Origin: Clostridiales bacterium UBA1742
Lineage (GTDB): Bacteria; Bacillota; Clostridia; TANB77; CAG-508
Length of the DNA: 9,818 bases
Direction of reading: 5' to 3'
Assembly (NCBI GenBank): GCA_002314935.1
Contig: DCHW01000025.1
Coordinates: 1-9,818 of the forward strand
The first letter of the stretch is position 1; every line of letters begins with the position of its first letter. Position numbers and translations under genes: made by a program. The notes under the pieces were generated by a model that worked only from the letters and a program-made list of their open reading frames with translations, ran no database searches and had not been told where the DNA came from. This document shows positions 1-5,339 of this stretch, one piece after another.

Positions 1-27
1 ACTACCAATTATTGCTATATTTTTCAT
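1..27 (-). CDS. Start of an unidentified gene, cut by the window edge
   Basis: An ATG at 27-25 opens a frame reading MKNIAIIGS to the first base of the window. It lies 24 bases downstream of the methyltransferase stop, in the same direction, so the two may be co-transcribed. A weak purine stretch (AGAAAGTG) precedes it at a usable distance. A short basic start followed by a hydrophobic strand and a Gly-Ser turn is typical of a nucleotide-binding fold. Flavodoxin-like reductases, DXP reductoisomerase and small P-loop kinases can all begin this way. Nine residues are too few to choose between them. Confidence 0.45.
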
Positions 28-51
28 ATCAACACACTTTCTAATTGTAAT

Positions 52-930
52 TTATCTTTTAACCACTAAACAATAATTAACTCCTTTGGGTGCATATATT
101 TTATTATCCGATATTGAATTATACTTTTTAAAGTATTGTTCATCAATGTCTTTATTATCTAAATGCTCATAGATTAATAAATTATATTCTTGCAGCTTTA
201 ATTCTAATTCTTGATAGCTATATTTAGATTTCATCTCTTCATTTGCACCTTTTGCAAGTTGCCTGTTAATATTTTCTTTTTCAGAATCTTCTTCTAATGG
301 ATAATCAAATACCATACAACTTCCTTTACACATCAAATTAGAAATTTTCTTAATCATTGTATAAAATTGTTCTTTTGTTAAATAATAACTTATTCCTAAC
401 AAACTGCAAAATATCTTTTCAGAAAAATCTATATCGCTATTTAATAAAGCCTCTTGCCAATTATTTTCAGTAAAATCAGATTTTATATATTGAACATTTG
501 AATTTTCAATATTAGCATTCTTTATTCTTTTTATTTTATCATCTATCATTTCTGGTTTATCTATTTCATAACATTTTAAATCTTTATCATTATATCCATA
601 AGTATCATAACCTGATGCAAATATTAGATATTGTTTTAAACCTAATACTTTATCTCTTTCAATAGATTTAGCAGTAAAAGCACTTCTTGCTAGTATAGAT
701 GGAGCTAAATTATTATTCACAATCCACTCCAGTGCTTCTATATTATTTCCTACAAAATTAGGATTAAAAAATTTAATTCCATTACTCATATTATACGAAA
801 TACTATTATATTCTTCTTTTGATAAAATCTTCTCTGCAAAATTATCTTCATAAATTTTTATTTTATTATTTTTATTATGATATGCTCTTGCAAAACAACT
901 AACCAAAGCAGTAATATTTTTTTCTTTCAT
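52..930 (-). CDS. SAM-dependent methyltransferase, leucine carboxyl methyltransferase (LCM) family
   Basis: A 292-residue protein, full length for the LCM/PPM1-like class I methyltransferases of bacteria. Seen in the sequence: an Ala-Arg-Ser-x-Phe segment near residues 81-85; a first Rossmann strand and glycine turn reading LGLKQYLIFASGYDTYGYN near 96-114, matching the family pattern of a hydrophobic strand followed by GxDTr; and an acidic second-strand end, YEIDKP, near 121-126. The family transfers a methyl group from S-adenosylmethionine; the acceptor cannot be read from the sequence. No signal peptide or membrane segment is visible, so it should be cytosolic. The ATG is preceded by AGAAGGTG at 8 bases. 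The gene stands behind its own leader with a downstream gene 24 bases away. Neighbours give no pathway clue. Confidence 0.8.
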   Translation of the reverse strand: MKEKNITALVSCFARAYHNKNNKIKIYEDNFAEKILSKEEYNSISYNMSNGIKFFNPNFVGNNIEALEWIVNNNLAPSILARSAFTAKSIERDKVLGLKQYLIFASGYDTYGYNDKDLKCYEIDKPEMIDDKIKRIKNANIENSNVQYIKSDFTENNWQEALLNSDIDFSEKIFCSLLGISYYLTKEQFYTMIKKISNLMCKGSCMVFDYPLEEDSEKENINRQLAKGANEEMKSKYSYQELELKLQEYNLLIYEHLDNKDIDEQYFKKYNSISDNKIYAPKGVNYCLVVKR

Positions 931-946
931 TTAAATAACACCTTCT

Positions 947-976
947 TAAATATATATTGTTGCAACTATATATTTA
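947..976. repeat. Inverted repeat upstream of the methyltransferase
   Basis: TAAATATATA at 947-956 and TATATATTTA at 967-976 form perfect 10-base arms around a 10-base centre that contains the small palindrome GTTGCAAC. It sits about 10 bases upstream of the ribosome binding site, where an operator could act. Both arms are pure AT in an AT-rich region, so chance is a real alternative. Confidence 0.35.
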
Positions 977-1043
977 ATATAACAATTTTGTGTGAATTAC
1001 AAGTCTTGAAGTTTTAGTGATTTTGTGGTATAGTAATAACATA

Positions 1044-1089
1044 AAAAGAGAAGAAAAATGTTGATATACTAGCACTTTTCTTCTCTTTT
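1044..1089. terminator. Long A/T-rich hairpin, probable bidirectional terminator
   Basis: Two 17-base arms (1044-1060 and 1073-1089) pair with one mismatch around a 12-base loop. Each 3' arm is T-rich on its own strand, as expected for an intrinsic terminator. The hairpin lies between the nitroreductase remnant and the leader of the methyltransferase gene, so it would separate the two minus-strand units. Confidence 0.6.
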
Positions 1090-1138
1090 ATAATTTTGAA
1101 AAATTTTTTTAATTTCATGTATTGCTGTCAAATTATTT

Positions 1139-1366
1139 TCACAATCCTGAATAAAACAATATGCAATATTCTTGTCCTCGTTTACAGTTTTTTGAATCTT
1201 TAACTATTTTTATTTTAACTTTAATATCCTCTACTAATGGTATTAATTTATTAAATTTATTTCCTATATCCTTTAATTCATCTTCAGTGATATGTTCATT
1301 ACCAATATTTCTAAATAAATGAAATGATTTTCTTTTAAATATCATTGAATACAAATCCTTATTCAC
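1139..1366 (-). pseudogene. Truncated nitroreductase-like gene remnant
   Basis: The 75-residue frame starts with MNKDLYSMIFKRKSFH and contains RGQEYCILFYS near its end. From memory this resembles the N-terminal third of clostridial nitroreductase-family flavoproteins of roughly 200 or more residues. It stops at a TGA just after this block, while the other genes in the window end in TAA or TAG. The expected flavin-binding C-terminal part is missing. Expression signals remain: a GTG start, AAGGAGAAA at good spacing and an extended -10 element upstream. A different frame of the same DNA stays open from about 1205 to a TAG at 1069, so a deletion or frameshift near 1140 is likely. The product would not form a working nitroreductase. 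The family assignment is moderate, the truncation likely. Confidence 0.55.
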
Positions 1367-1380
1367 TTAAAATTTCTCCT

Positions 1381-1393
1381 TTACAACTTGTAA
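1381..1393. promoter_or_regulatory. Operator-like palindrome TTACAAcTTGTAA
   Basis: Perfect 6-base arms flank a single central base, between the -10 element (1407-1412) and the ribosome binding site of the nitroreductase remnant. A repressor bound here would block transcription from this promoter. No regulator gene is adjacent, so the binding protein is unknown. Confidence 0.4.
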
Positions 1394-1406
1394 TTTGTAT
1401 AATTAA

Positions 1407-1415
1407 AGTATAGCA
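1407..1415 (-). promoter_or_regulatory. Extended -10 promoter of the nitroreductase remnant
   Basis: TGCTATACT on the minus strand matches the TGnTATAAT extended -10 pattern with one change in the hexamer. The position 17 bases further upstream holds CACGAA, a poor -35, as is often tolerated with an extended -10. The rest of 1416-1587 is AT-rich spacer. I see no clear terminator there for the ATPase gene that ends at 1588. Confidence 0.5.
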
Positions 1416-1587
1416 TATTTTTTTAATTTTTCGTGATATAAATTTTATACTATTTTATTAAATTAGAAATAAATTAATATATTCTTAAAAGACAAATATT
1501 TAATTTCTACTATAACCAGTTGTTTCTTTTATTATTTCATATATTCATTTTATTTGTATAACCCCGCATTTCCTAAAGTATAAATAA

Positions 1588-2829
1588 TTATAAATCAAGA
1601 CTATTGGAATTTAATAAAAACTCTTTTAAACCAATTATCAAAATTCCTTCTTCTGAAATCCATGATTTTTTATCATTTTTTACAACAATGATTTTTTTAA
1701 AATTATCTGGTATGTTCATTAAAGGTTTTTCTTCTTGTAATGTCTTTTCTCTTGTTGGAAGATTTAATGCTGATTGAACATAATATCTTTTGTTAAATTG
1801 ATTACAAACAAAATCAACTTCAACCTGATTTTTATTGTTTCCTTCACGAATTTCTACAACACCTACATCAACATTATATCCTCTATATAATAATTCATTA
1901 TATATAATATTTTCCATAATATGTGTTTCTTCTTGTTGTCTGAAATTTAATCTACAATTTCTCAATCCAATGTCAGTAAAATAAAATTTATAAGGTGTTT
2001 GAATATATTTTTTCCCCTTTACATCATATCTTTCTGCCTTTTCAATTAAAAAAGAATCTTGTAAATATTTAATGTATGCTGTTAAAGTATTAATAGAAAC
2101 ATCTTTAAATCCTTTACTTTCAAAAGTATTTGACAATTTATTTGGATTTGTTAATGAACCAATAGATGAAGCTAAAATGTTTACAACAGAATCCAATATA
2201 TCAATTCTTTGAATATTATTTCTTTCAATAATATCACTTAAATAAGTTTTTTCAAATAATTGCTTTAAATAATTACTTTTTTCGACTTCGTTTTTAAAAG
2301 ATAATATTCTAGGAAGCCCACCATAAGTAATATACTGTTCCCAAGCTTCATCGTCATTTCCATTAAACGCAGAATAAAATTCTGAAAAACTAAGTGGGTA
2401 AACTCTTATTTCATCTCCTCTACCTCTAAATTCGGTTATAATATCAGATGATAAAAATTTAGAATTGCTTCCTGTAACATATACATCTAAATTTCTTATA
2501 TGCAAAAATCCATTTAAAACTGACTCAAAATCTTTAACTTTTTGAATTTCATCCAAAATTAAGTAATACATATCTTTATCAACAATTAGATCTCTAACAT
2601 ATTCATCCAATTTATCTGGATCAAGATAATTACTATTTTTTCTTTCATCCAAATCTAATTTTATTATATGATCTTCCATTACACCATTATCTAATAAATA
2701 ATTTTTGTACAAAGGATCTAATAAAAATGATTTACCACATCTTCTTATTCCAGTTACAACTTTAATTAGACCATTTTCTTTCTTATCTATTATTTTATTA
2801 AGATATTTATCTCTTTTTATTTCTTTCAT
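1588..2829 (-). CDS. AAA family ATPase with C-terminal DUF4143 domain
   Basis: A 413-residue protein of the widespread bacterial and archaeal AAA_14/DUF4143 ATPases. Seen: Walker A TGIRRCGKS at residues 26-34, Walker B YYLILDE at 88-94, a sensor-like strand VYVTGSNSKF near 118-127, a winged-helix-like middle, and a C-terminal region with VEVDFV and YYVQSA spacing like a PD-(D/E)xK nuclease fold. The family binds and probably hydrolyses ATP; its cellular job is not established. The start is the ATG at 2829, behind GGAGG at 5 bases. A longer reading from the GTG at 2841 would begin inside that ribosome binding site and is rejected. It has a consensus promoter at 2881-2909 bracketed by two inverted repeats. 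The frame looks intact, although the small genes around it look decayed. No paired gene is visible, so it is not recognisable as part of a defence or toxin module. Confidence 0.85.
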   Translation of the reverse strand: MKEIKRDKYLNKIIDKKENGLIKVVTGIRRCGKSFLLDPLYKNYLLDNGVMEDHIIKLDLDERKNSNYLDPDKLDEYVRDLIVDKDMYYLILDEIQKVKDFESVLNGFLHIRNLDVYVTGSNSKFLSSDIITEFRGRGDEIRVYPLSFSEFYSAFNGNDDEAWEQYITYGGLPRILSFKNEVEKSNYLKQLFEKTYLSDIIERNNIQRIDILDSVVNILASSIGSLTNPNKLSNTFESKGFKDVSINTLTAYIKYLQDSFLIEKAERYDVKGKKYIQTPYKFYFTDIGLRNCRLNFRQQEETHIMENIIYNELLYRGYNVDVGVVEIREGNNKNQVEVDFVCNQFNKRYYVQSALNLPTREKTLQEEKPLMNIPDNFKKIIVVKNDKKSWISEEGILIIGLKEFLLNSNSLDL

Positions 2830-2841
2830 AAACACCTCCAC

Positions 2842-2875
2842 TGAATATTTTTTACGTAATCGTAAATTTTATTCA
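2842..2875. repeat. 34-bp imperfect inverted repeat, site 1 (between promoter and start of the ATPase gene)
   Basis: Outer arms TGAATATTTTTTACG (2842-2856) and CGTAAATTTTATTCA (2861-2875) match at 12 of 15 positions. The core TTTACGTAATCGTAAA (2851-2866) is perfect in its 6-base arms. It lies between the -10 element and the ribosome binding site, a typical repressor position. It shares TGAATATTTTTTnCG with site 2 at 2919. Confidence 0.55.
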
Positions 2876-2880
2876 ATAGC

Positions 2881-2909
2881 ATTATATGATATTGATTAAA
2901 ATTATGCAA
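2881..2909 (-). promoter_or_regulatory. Sigma-A type promoter of the ATPase gene
   Basis: TTGCAT (2904-2909) and a perfect TATAAT (2881-2886) on the minus strand are separated by 17 bases. Transcription should start near 2874, inside inverted repeat site 1, which would make this promoter directly repressible. Confidence 0.75.
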
Positions 2910-2918
2910 GTATTTTAT

Positions 2919-2952
2919 TGAATATTTTTTCCGAATTTGTCAAAAATATTCA
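2919..2952. repeat. 34-bp inverted repeat, site 2 (upstream of the ATPase promoter)
   Basis: TGAATATTTTT and AAAAATATTCA face each other; one further base on each side extends the match to perfect 12-base arms (2918-2929 and 2942-2953) around a 12-base centre. Its left arm matches that of site 1 at 14 of 15 positions (TGAATATTTTTT then A or C, then CG). The two sites have the same length and lie 77 bases apart. Site 2 also covers the tail of a vestigial start region. Confidence 0.55.
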
Positions 2953-2970
2953 AACATCACATTTCCTCCT
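2940..2970 (-). other. Vestigial translation start with a 5-codon frame
   Basis: AGGAGG (2970-2965) overlaps the stop of the small coiled-coil frame and is followed 7 bases later by an ATG (2957) reading MFEYF and then TGA (2942-2940). A strong ribosome binding site tightly coupled to an upstream gene, with almost no frame behind it, suggests the start of a lost downstream gene. It could also be a chance match. Confidence 0.3.
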
Positions 2971-3151
2971 AATCTGTTTCTTCATACTGATTTTCTAACC
3001 TTTCCTGTTCATTTTCTAATTCAATATATCTATCAATTAGTTTTATTTGTTCTTCCTTATACGGATATTCTTCTTTCTCTCCAGATAAATTATTATTTTC
3101 TCTTTGTAAATTTCTTAAGTCAATTCCTGCAAGTATTGTTCCTGCAACCAT
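2969..3151 (-). pseudogene. Small charged coiled-coil protein, probably the remains of a longer gene
   Basis: The open frame gives 60 residues: a short hydrophobic start (MVAGTILAGIDL) and then a Glu/Lys/Gln-rich helix (EQIKLIDRYIELENEQERL) of coiled-coil type. No ribosome binding site precedes the ATG at 3151. The frame continues upstream without a start codon to a TAA near 3190. Another frame upstream reads SLFDNNGEARKTDF and joins SSIMVAGTILAGIDL smoothly if one T is added to the TTTT run near 3165, which suggests a one-base loss. That upstream stretch follows AAGGT but has no start codon either. I read this as a broken small gene of unknown function. A genuine short protein starting at 3151 remains possible. 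Confidence 0.4.
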
Positions 3152-3218
3152 AATACTTGAAAATCTGTCTTTCTTGCCTCTCCATTATTATCAAATAAAC
3201 TATCTTTACCTTGTATAT

Positions 3219-3255
3219 AAAAAAATAAGTCTTAACTTTTATTGTTAAAACTTAT
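3219..3255 (-). terminator. GC-poor intrinsic terminator
   Basis: ATAAGTTTTAAC and GTTAAGACTTAT pair over 12 positions with one G-T pair around a 7-base loop. Six Ts follow on the minus strand. It begins 26 bases after the stop of the prepilin-like peptide, so it would end that unit. It also leaves the small coiled-coil frame downstream without an obvious promoter. Confidence 0.5.
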
Positions 3256-3281
3256 CAAAATATTACATTTTTATATTTAAT

Positions 3282-3404
3282 TTATATACTTAAAAAGAGG
3301 AAACTATTGATATTACTTAATTTCTTAACCTTATCACAGTGAGCAATTATCGTTATTACCAATGCTATTAGCGTAATACCTTTTTCATTTGTTTTTTGTT
3401 TCAT
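3282..3404 (-). pseudogene. Truncated prepilin-like peptide (40 residues)
   Basis: The sequence reads MKQKTNEKGITLIALVITII and then changes abruptly to AHCDKVKK and a short tail ending in TAA. The block KGITLIALVITII is the class III-like prepilin signal found on many clostridial pilin-like proteins: a basic leader, a Gly cleavage site, and the start of a long hydrophobic helix that normally goes on with about ten more apolar residues. Here that helix ends after 12 residues and there is no pilin body, so the product could not be a normal pilin. The ribosome binding site GGAGGGGG is very strong and the spacing to ATG is good. A terminator follows the stop. The most likely history is internal deletion of a longer pilin-like gene. 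A short secreted or membrane peptide is the less likely alternative. Confidence 0.55.
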
Positions 3405-3473
3405 TTGTGAACCCCCTCCTTTTTTATTTTATCTATGTTTTTAACATAAAAATTAATAACTATTTTATATTTT

Positions 3474-3498
3474 GCGGGCGATTAAAATCGCCCCTACA
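3474..3498. repeat. REP-like GC-rich palindrome
   Basis: GGGCGATT (3476-3483) and AATCGCCC (3486-3493) form a perfect hairpin in otherwise AT-rich DNA, with flanks GC before it and CTACA after it. Palindromes of the form TGTAGGGGCGAxxxTCGCCCGC are, from memory, common dispersed repeats in clostridial genomes. It lies between the YhhN terminator and the prepilin-like remnant, outside any gene. Confidence 0.55.
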
Positions 3499-3560
3499 AT
3501 TTTATTATGCTTTATATATATAAATAAACATTATGTTTTATTTCTCCTAATAATATGAAT

Positions 3561-3588
3561 ACCCAGTTTCTCTACAGAGAAACTGGGT
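3561..3588 (-). terminator. Strong hairpin downstream of the YhhN gene
   Basis: ACCCAGTTTCTC and GAGAAACTGGGT pair perfectly over 12 bases around a 4-base loop, 5 bases after the YhhN stop codon. The following minus-strand sequence, ATTCATATTATT, is T-rich but not a clean T run, so termination may be partial or the hairpin may mainly protect the 3' end. Confidence 0.6.
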
Positions 3589-3593
3589 GTGTG

Positions 3594-4160
3594 TTAGCTG
3601 TGAAGAACTGCGGTAATTACACAAGCCTGTGCAATTACATACGTTATCCATATAGCATATTGCCATTTAGGATTCTTCTTTTCTGTTATTATAAGAATAA
3701 TGTCAGAACAAATAAAGAATACTAAACCAACTATAGCTATTTTATTAAAGAACAGCGTATTTACAAAATTAAGTACAATAATTATTGCATAAGCAACATT
3801 TGTCCATATATAATCTTTGTATTCAAAATGAAATACAAAAAAAATTATAAGTATAAATGCACAAAAAGCAATAAAAATACACACAGGAGTATATTTTCTA
3901 ATCATTGCAGTCATATATAATATATGTGCCAATGCAAATAATACAATACCATACTCCCAATTGTAATATATGGTATTATTAAAAACTCCTCTGTTGCTCA
4001 TTATTGCAATATCTCCTAGGCTTGATGCTAGCATTGCAAAAAATAAAGTAAAATTTTTTGTAATAATAGCCACAACCATAGCGTATATAAGCAAAAATAA
4101 GCTTAAAGCTAATTTTGTAACTCCTTCAGCATTTATACACCGAAGATTAGATTTCTTCAC
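3594..4160 (-). CDS. YhhN family integral membrane protein (lysoplasmalogenase-like)
   Basis: A 188-residue, strongly hydrophobic protein with about seven or eight membrane segments. Family signatures are visible: SSLGD near residues 46-50, LFALAH followed by YMTAM near 74-85, ICSDIIL near 150-156, and the C-terminal YVIAQA near 164-169. The YhhN/TMEM86 family includes vertebrate lysoplasmalogenase, which splits the vinyl ether bond of lysoplasmalogens. Bacterial members are mostly untested, so substrate and reaction are inferred only from the family. Many clostridia make plasmalogens, which makes the role plausible. The start is a GTG at 4160, 8 bases after GGAGG. The GTG at 4169 lies inside the ribosome binding site and is rejected. 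The gene has its own consensus promoter and is followed by a hairpin, so it is a single-gene unit. Confidence 0.75.
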   Translation of the reverse strand: MKKSNLRCINAEGVTKLALSLFLLIYAMVVAIITKNFTLFFAMLASSLGDIAIMSNRGVFNNTIYYNWEYGIVLFALAHILYMTAMIRKYTPVCIFIAFCAFILIIFFVFHFEYKDYIWTNVAYAIIIVLNFVNTLFFNKIAIVGLVFFICSDIILIITEKKNPKWQYAIWITYVIAQACVITAVLHS

Positions 4161-4205
4161 ATCAAACACCTCCTTTCTTTCGAAATTTGGTATTAGCTGT
4201 CATTT

Positions 4206-4234
4206 ATTATACTATATTTTTCGCTTGATTTCAA
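4206..4234 (-). promoter_or_regulatory. Sigma-A promoter of the YhhN gene
   Basis: TTGAAA (4229-4234) and TATAAT (4206-4211) on the minus strand are 17 bases apart, close to the ideal. It lies just beyond the rplL terminator, so the YhhN gene is transcribed independently of the ribosomal operon. Confidence 0.8.
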
Positions 4235-4279
4235 CGATTTTGCACTGTTTTACATATAATAAATTAATTTCTATATAGT

Positions 4280-4317
4280 AAAAAAAGACAATACAAAATT
4301 TGTACTGTCTTTTTTTA
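4280..4317. terminator. Bidirectional terminator after rplL
   Basis: AAAAAAGACA plus TACAAA pairs with TTTGTA plus TGTCTTTTTT, with one mismatch in the stem. A run of Ts follows on both strands. It starts 12 bases after the rplL stop and closes the rpmG to rplL operon. Confidence 0.85.
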
Positions 4318-4329
4318 TATTGTTATAAA

Positions 4330-4698
4330 CTATGCTAATTCAACTGTTGCTCCAGCTTCTTCAAATTTAGCTTTTAATTCTTCAGCTTCTTCTTTAGAAA
4401 CGCCTTCTTTAACTGCTTTAGGTGCTCCATCAACTAAATCTTTAGCTTCTTTTAATCCTAATCCAGTTGCATCTCTAACAACTTTTATAACTGGTATTTT
4501 GTTTGCTCCAGCTTCTTTTAATATAACATCAAAAGATGTTTTTTCTTCTGCTGCTGCAGCTCCTGCTCCAGCTACTGGTGCTGCAACTGCTGCTGCAGAT
4601 ACACCATATTTTTCTTCTATTCCTTTTACTAATTCTGCTAATTCAATAACTGTTAAGCTATCGATTTCTTCTAACATTTTATCTGTTTTTTCACTCAT
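4330..4698 (-). CDS. rplL: 50S ribosomal protein L7/L12
   Basis: A 122-residue protein, normal length. The N-terminal dimerisation helices (EEIDSLTVIELAELVKGIEE) are followed by the Ala/Gly-rich hinge (AAAVAAPVAGAGAAAAEE, about 35-52). The C-terminal domain carries IKVVRDATGLGLKEAKDLVD near 71-90, the surface that contacts translation factors. Several L7/L12 dimers bind L10 to form the flexible ribosomal stalk that recruits elongation factors and stimulates their GTPase activity. The ATG is preceded by AAAAGGAGAA. It is the last gene of the operon: a terminator follows at once and rpoB is not downstream. A small hairpin lies in the 78-base gap after rplJ. Confidence 0.98.
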   Translation of the reverse strand: MSEKTDKMLEEIDSLTVIELAELVKGIEEKYGVSAAAVAAPVAGAGAAAAEEKTSFDVILKEAGANKIPVIKVVRDATGLGLKEAKDLVDGAPKAVKEGVSKEEAEELKAKFEEAGATVELA

Positions 4699-4744
4699 TT
4701 TTTTATTCTCCTTTTAATTTATTTACCCATTTTTTTAATTGGTT

Positions 4745-4758
4745 ATTGGGGTTCCAAT
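4745..4758 (-). other. Small hairpin between rplJ and rplL
   Basis: ATTGG and CCAAT pair around a 4-base loop. An alternative pairing joins AATTGG and CCAATT (4737-4759). No T run follows directly, so it is not a clear terminator. It could mark an RNA processing or stability point where rplL message, needed in excess over rplJ, is separated. The role is inferred. Confidence 0.35.
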
Positions 4759-4776
4759 TCTATATTTAAATTAATT

Positions 4777-5283
4777 CTAAGCATTTGCTGCTTCTTTTTG
4801 TTTTGCAACTTGATCTAAACCAACTGCAAGTTTTGTAATATTTCCAAGTAAAGCTCCAGCCAATTTTGCAATAAGTGTTTCTCTTGATGGTAATTTTGCA
4901 AGAGTAATAATTTCTTCTGCAGATACAACTTTACCTTCTATAATTCCACCTTTAATTTTGTAAAAATCATTATCTTTAGCATATTCATAAATTATTTTAG
5001 ATGTTTCTAAATAATCATTATATCCTAAAATAACTGCTGTAGGTCCTTCTAATAAGTCTTCTAAACCTTCAATTTTACATTCTTCTAAAGCTCTTCTTGT
5101 TATATTGTTTTTTATAACTTTATATTCTGTATTAGCATCTCTTAATTTTGCTCTTATACCTGTTACATCTTCAACATTTATACCTCTGTAATCTGTTAAA
5201 AGAACAACTTTAGCTTCTTTAATTTTTTCTGCTAATTCAGATACTGCTTTTTTCTTTTGCTCTAATATTTTTTCACTTGCCAA
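4777..5283 (-). CDS. rplJ: 50S ribosomal protein L10
   Basis: A 168-residue protein, usual length. Typical L10 blocks are visible: LTDYRGINVEDVTGIRAKLR, YKVIKNNITRRALEE, the GPTAVILGY strand, IKGGIIEGKVV, and LAKLPSRETLIAKLAGAL before the C-terminal helix that binds L7/L12 dimers. L10 anchors the stalk to 23S rRNA and, in complex with L7/L12, represses its own message. The start is a TTG at 5283 (MASEKILEQKK), 8 bases after AGGAGG. The GTG at 5292 is part of that ribosome binding site, so the longer 171-residue reading is not preferred. The 186-base gap before it holds an L10 leader with attenuator. Confidence 0.96.
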   Translation of the reverse strand: MASEKILEQKKKAVSELAEKIKEAKVVLLTDYRGINVEDVTGIRAKLRDANTEYKVIKNNITRRALEECKIEGLEDLLEGPTAVILGYNDYLETSKIIYEYAKDNDFYKIKGGIIEGKVVSAEEIITLAKLPSRETLIAKLAGALLGNITKLAVGLDQVAKQKEAANA

Positions 5284-5339
5284 TTCTTTCACCTCCTAAA
5301 ATATATCTTTTATTATTTTTAACTTTTATAGTATAGGTT

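Noticed and set aside
2830..2841. Longer ATPase start at the GTG at 2841, and similar longer starts for yhhN, rplJ, rplK and rpmG
   Set aside because: In each case the longer start lies in or directly against the Shine-Dalgarno sequence, while a start 5-10 bases downstream of it is well placed.
2705..2899. 64-residue plus-strand frame opposite the start of the ATPase
   Set aside because: Overlaps the Walker A region and promoter of the ATPase on the other strand; no support of its own.
2842..2952. A pair of site-specific recombination sites (the 34-bp length recalls loxP)
   Set aside because: Only the length fits; no recombinase gene is nearby and the position around a promoter fits operators better.
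3970..4278. 102-residue plus-strand frame opposite the YhhN gene
   Set aside because: Antisense to a well-supported gene and its promoter; no recognisable motif.
4499..4717. Ala-rich plus-strand frame opposite rplL
   Set aside because: A mirror of the Ala-rich hinge of L7/L12, not an independent gene.
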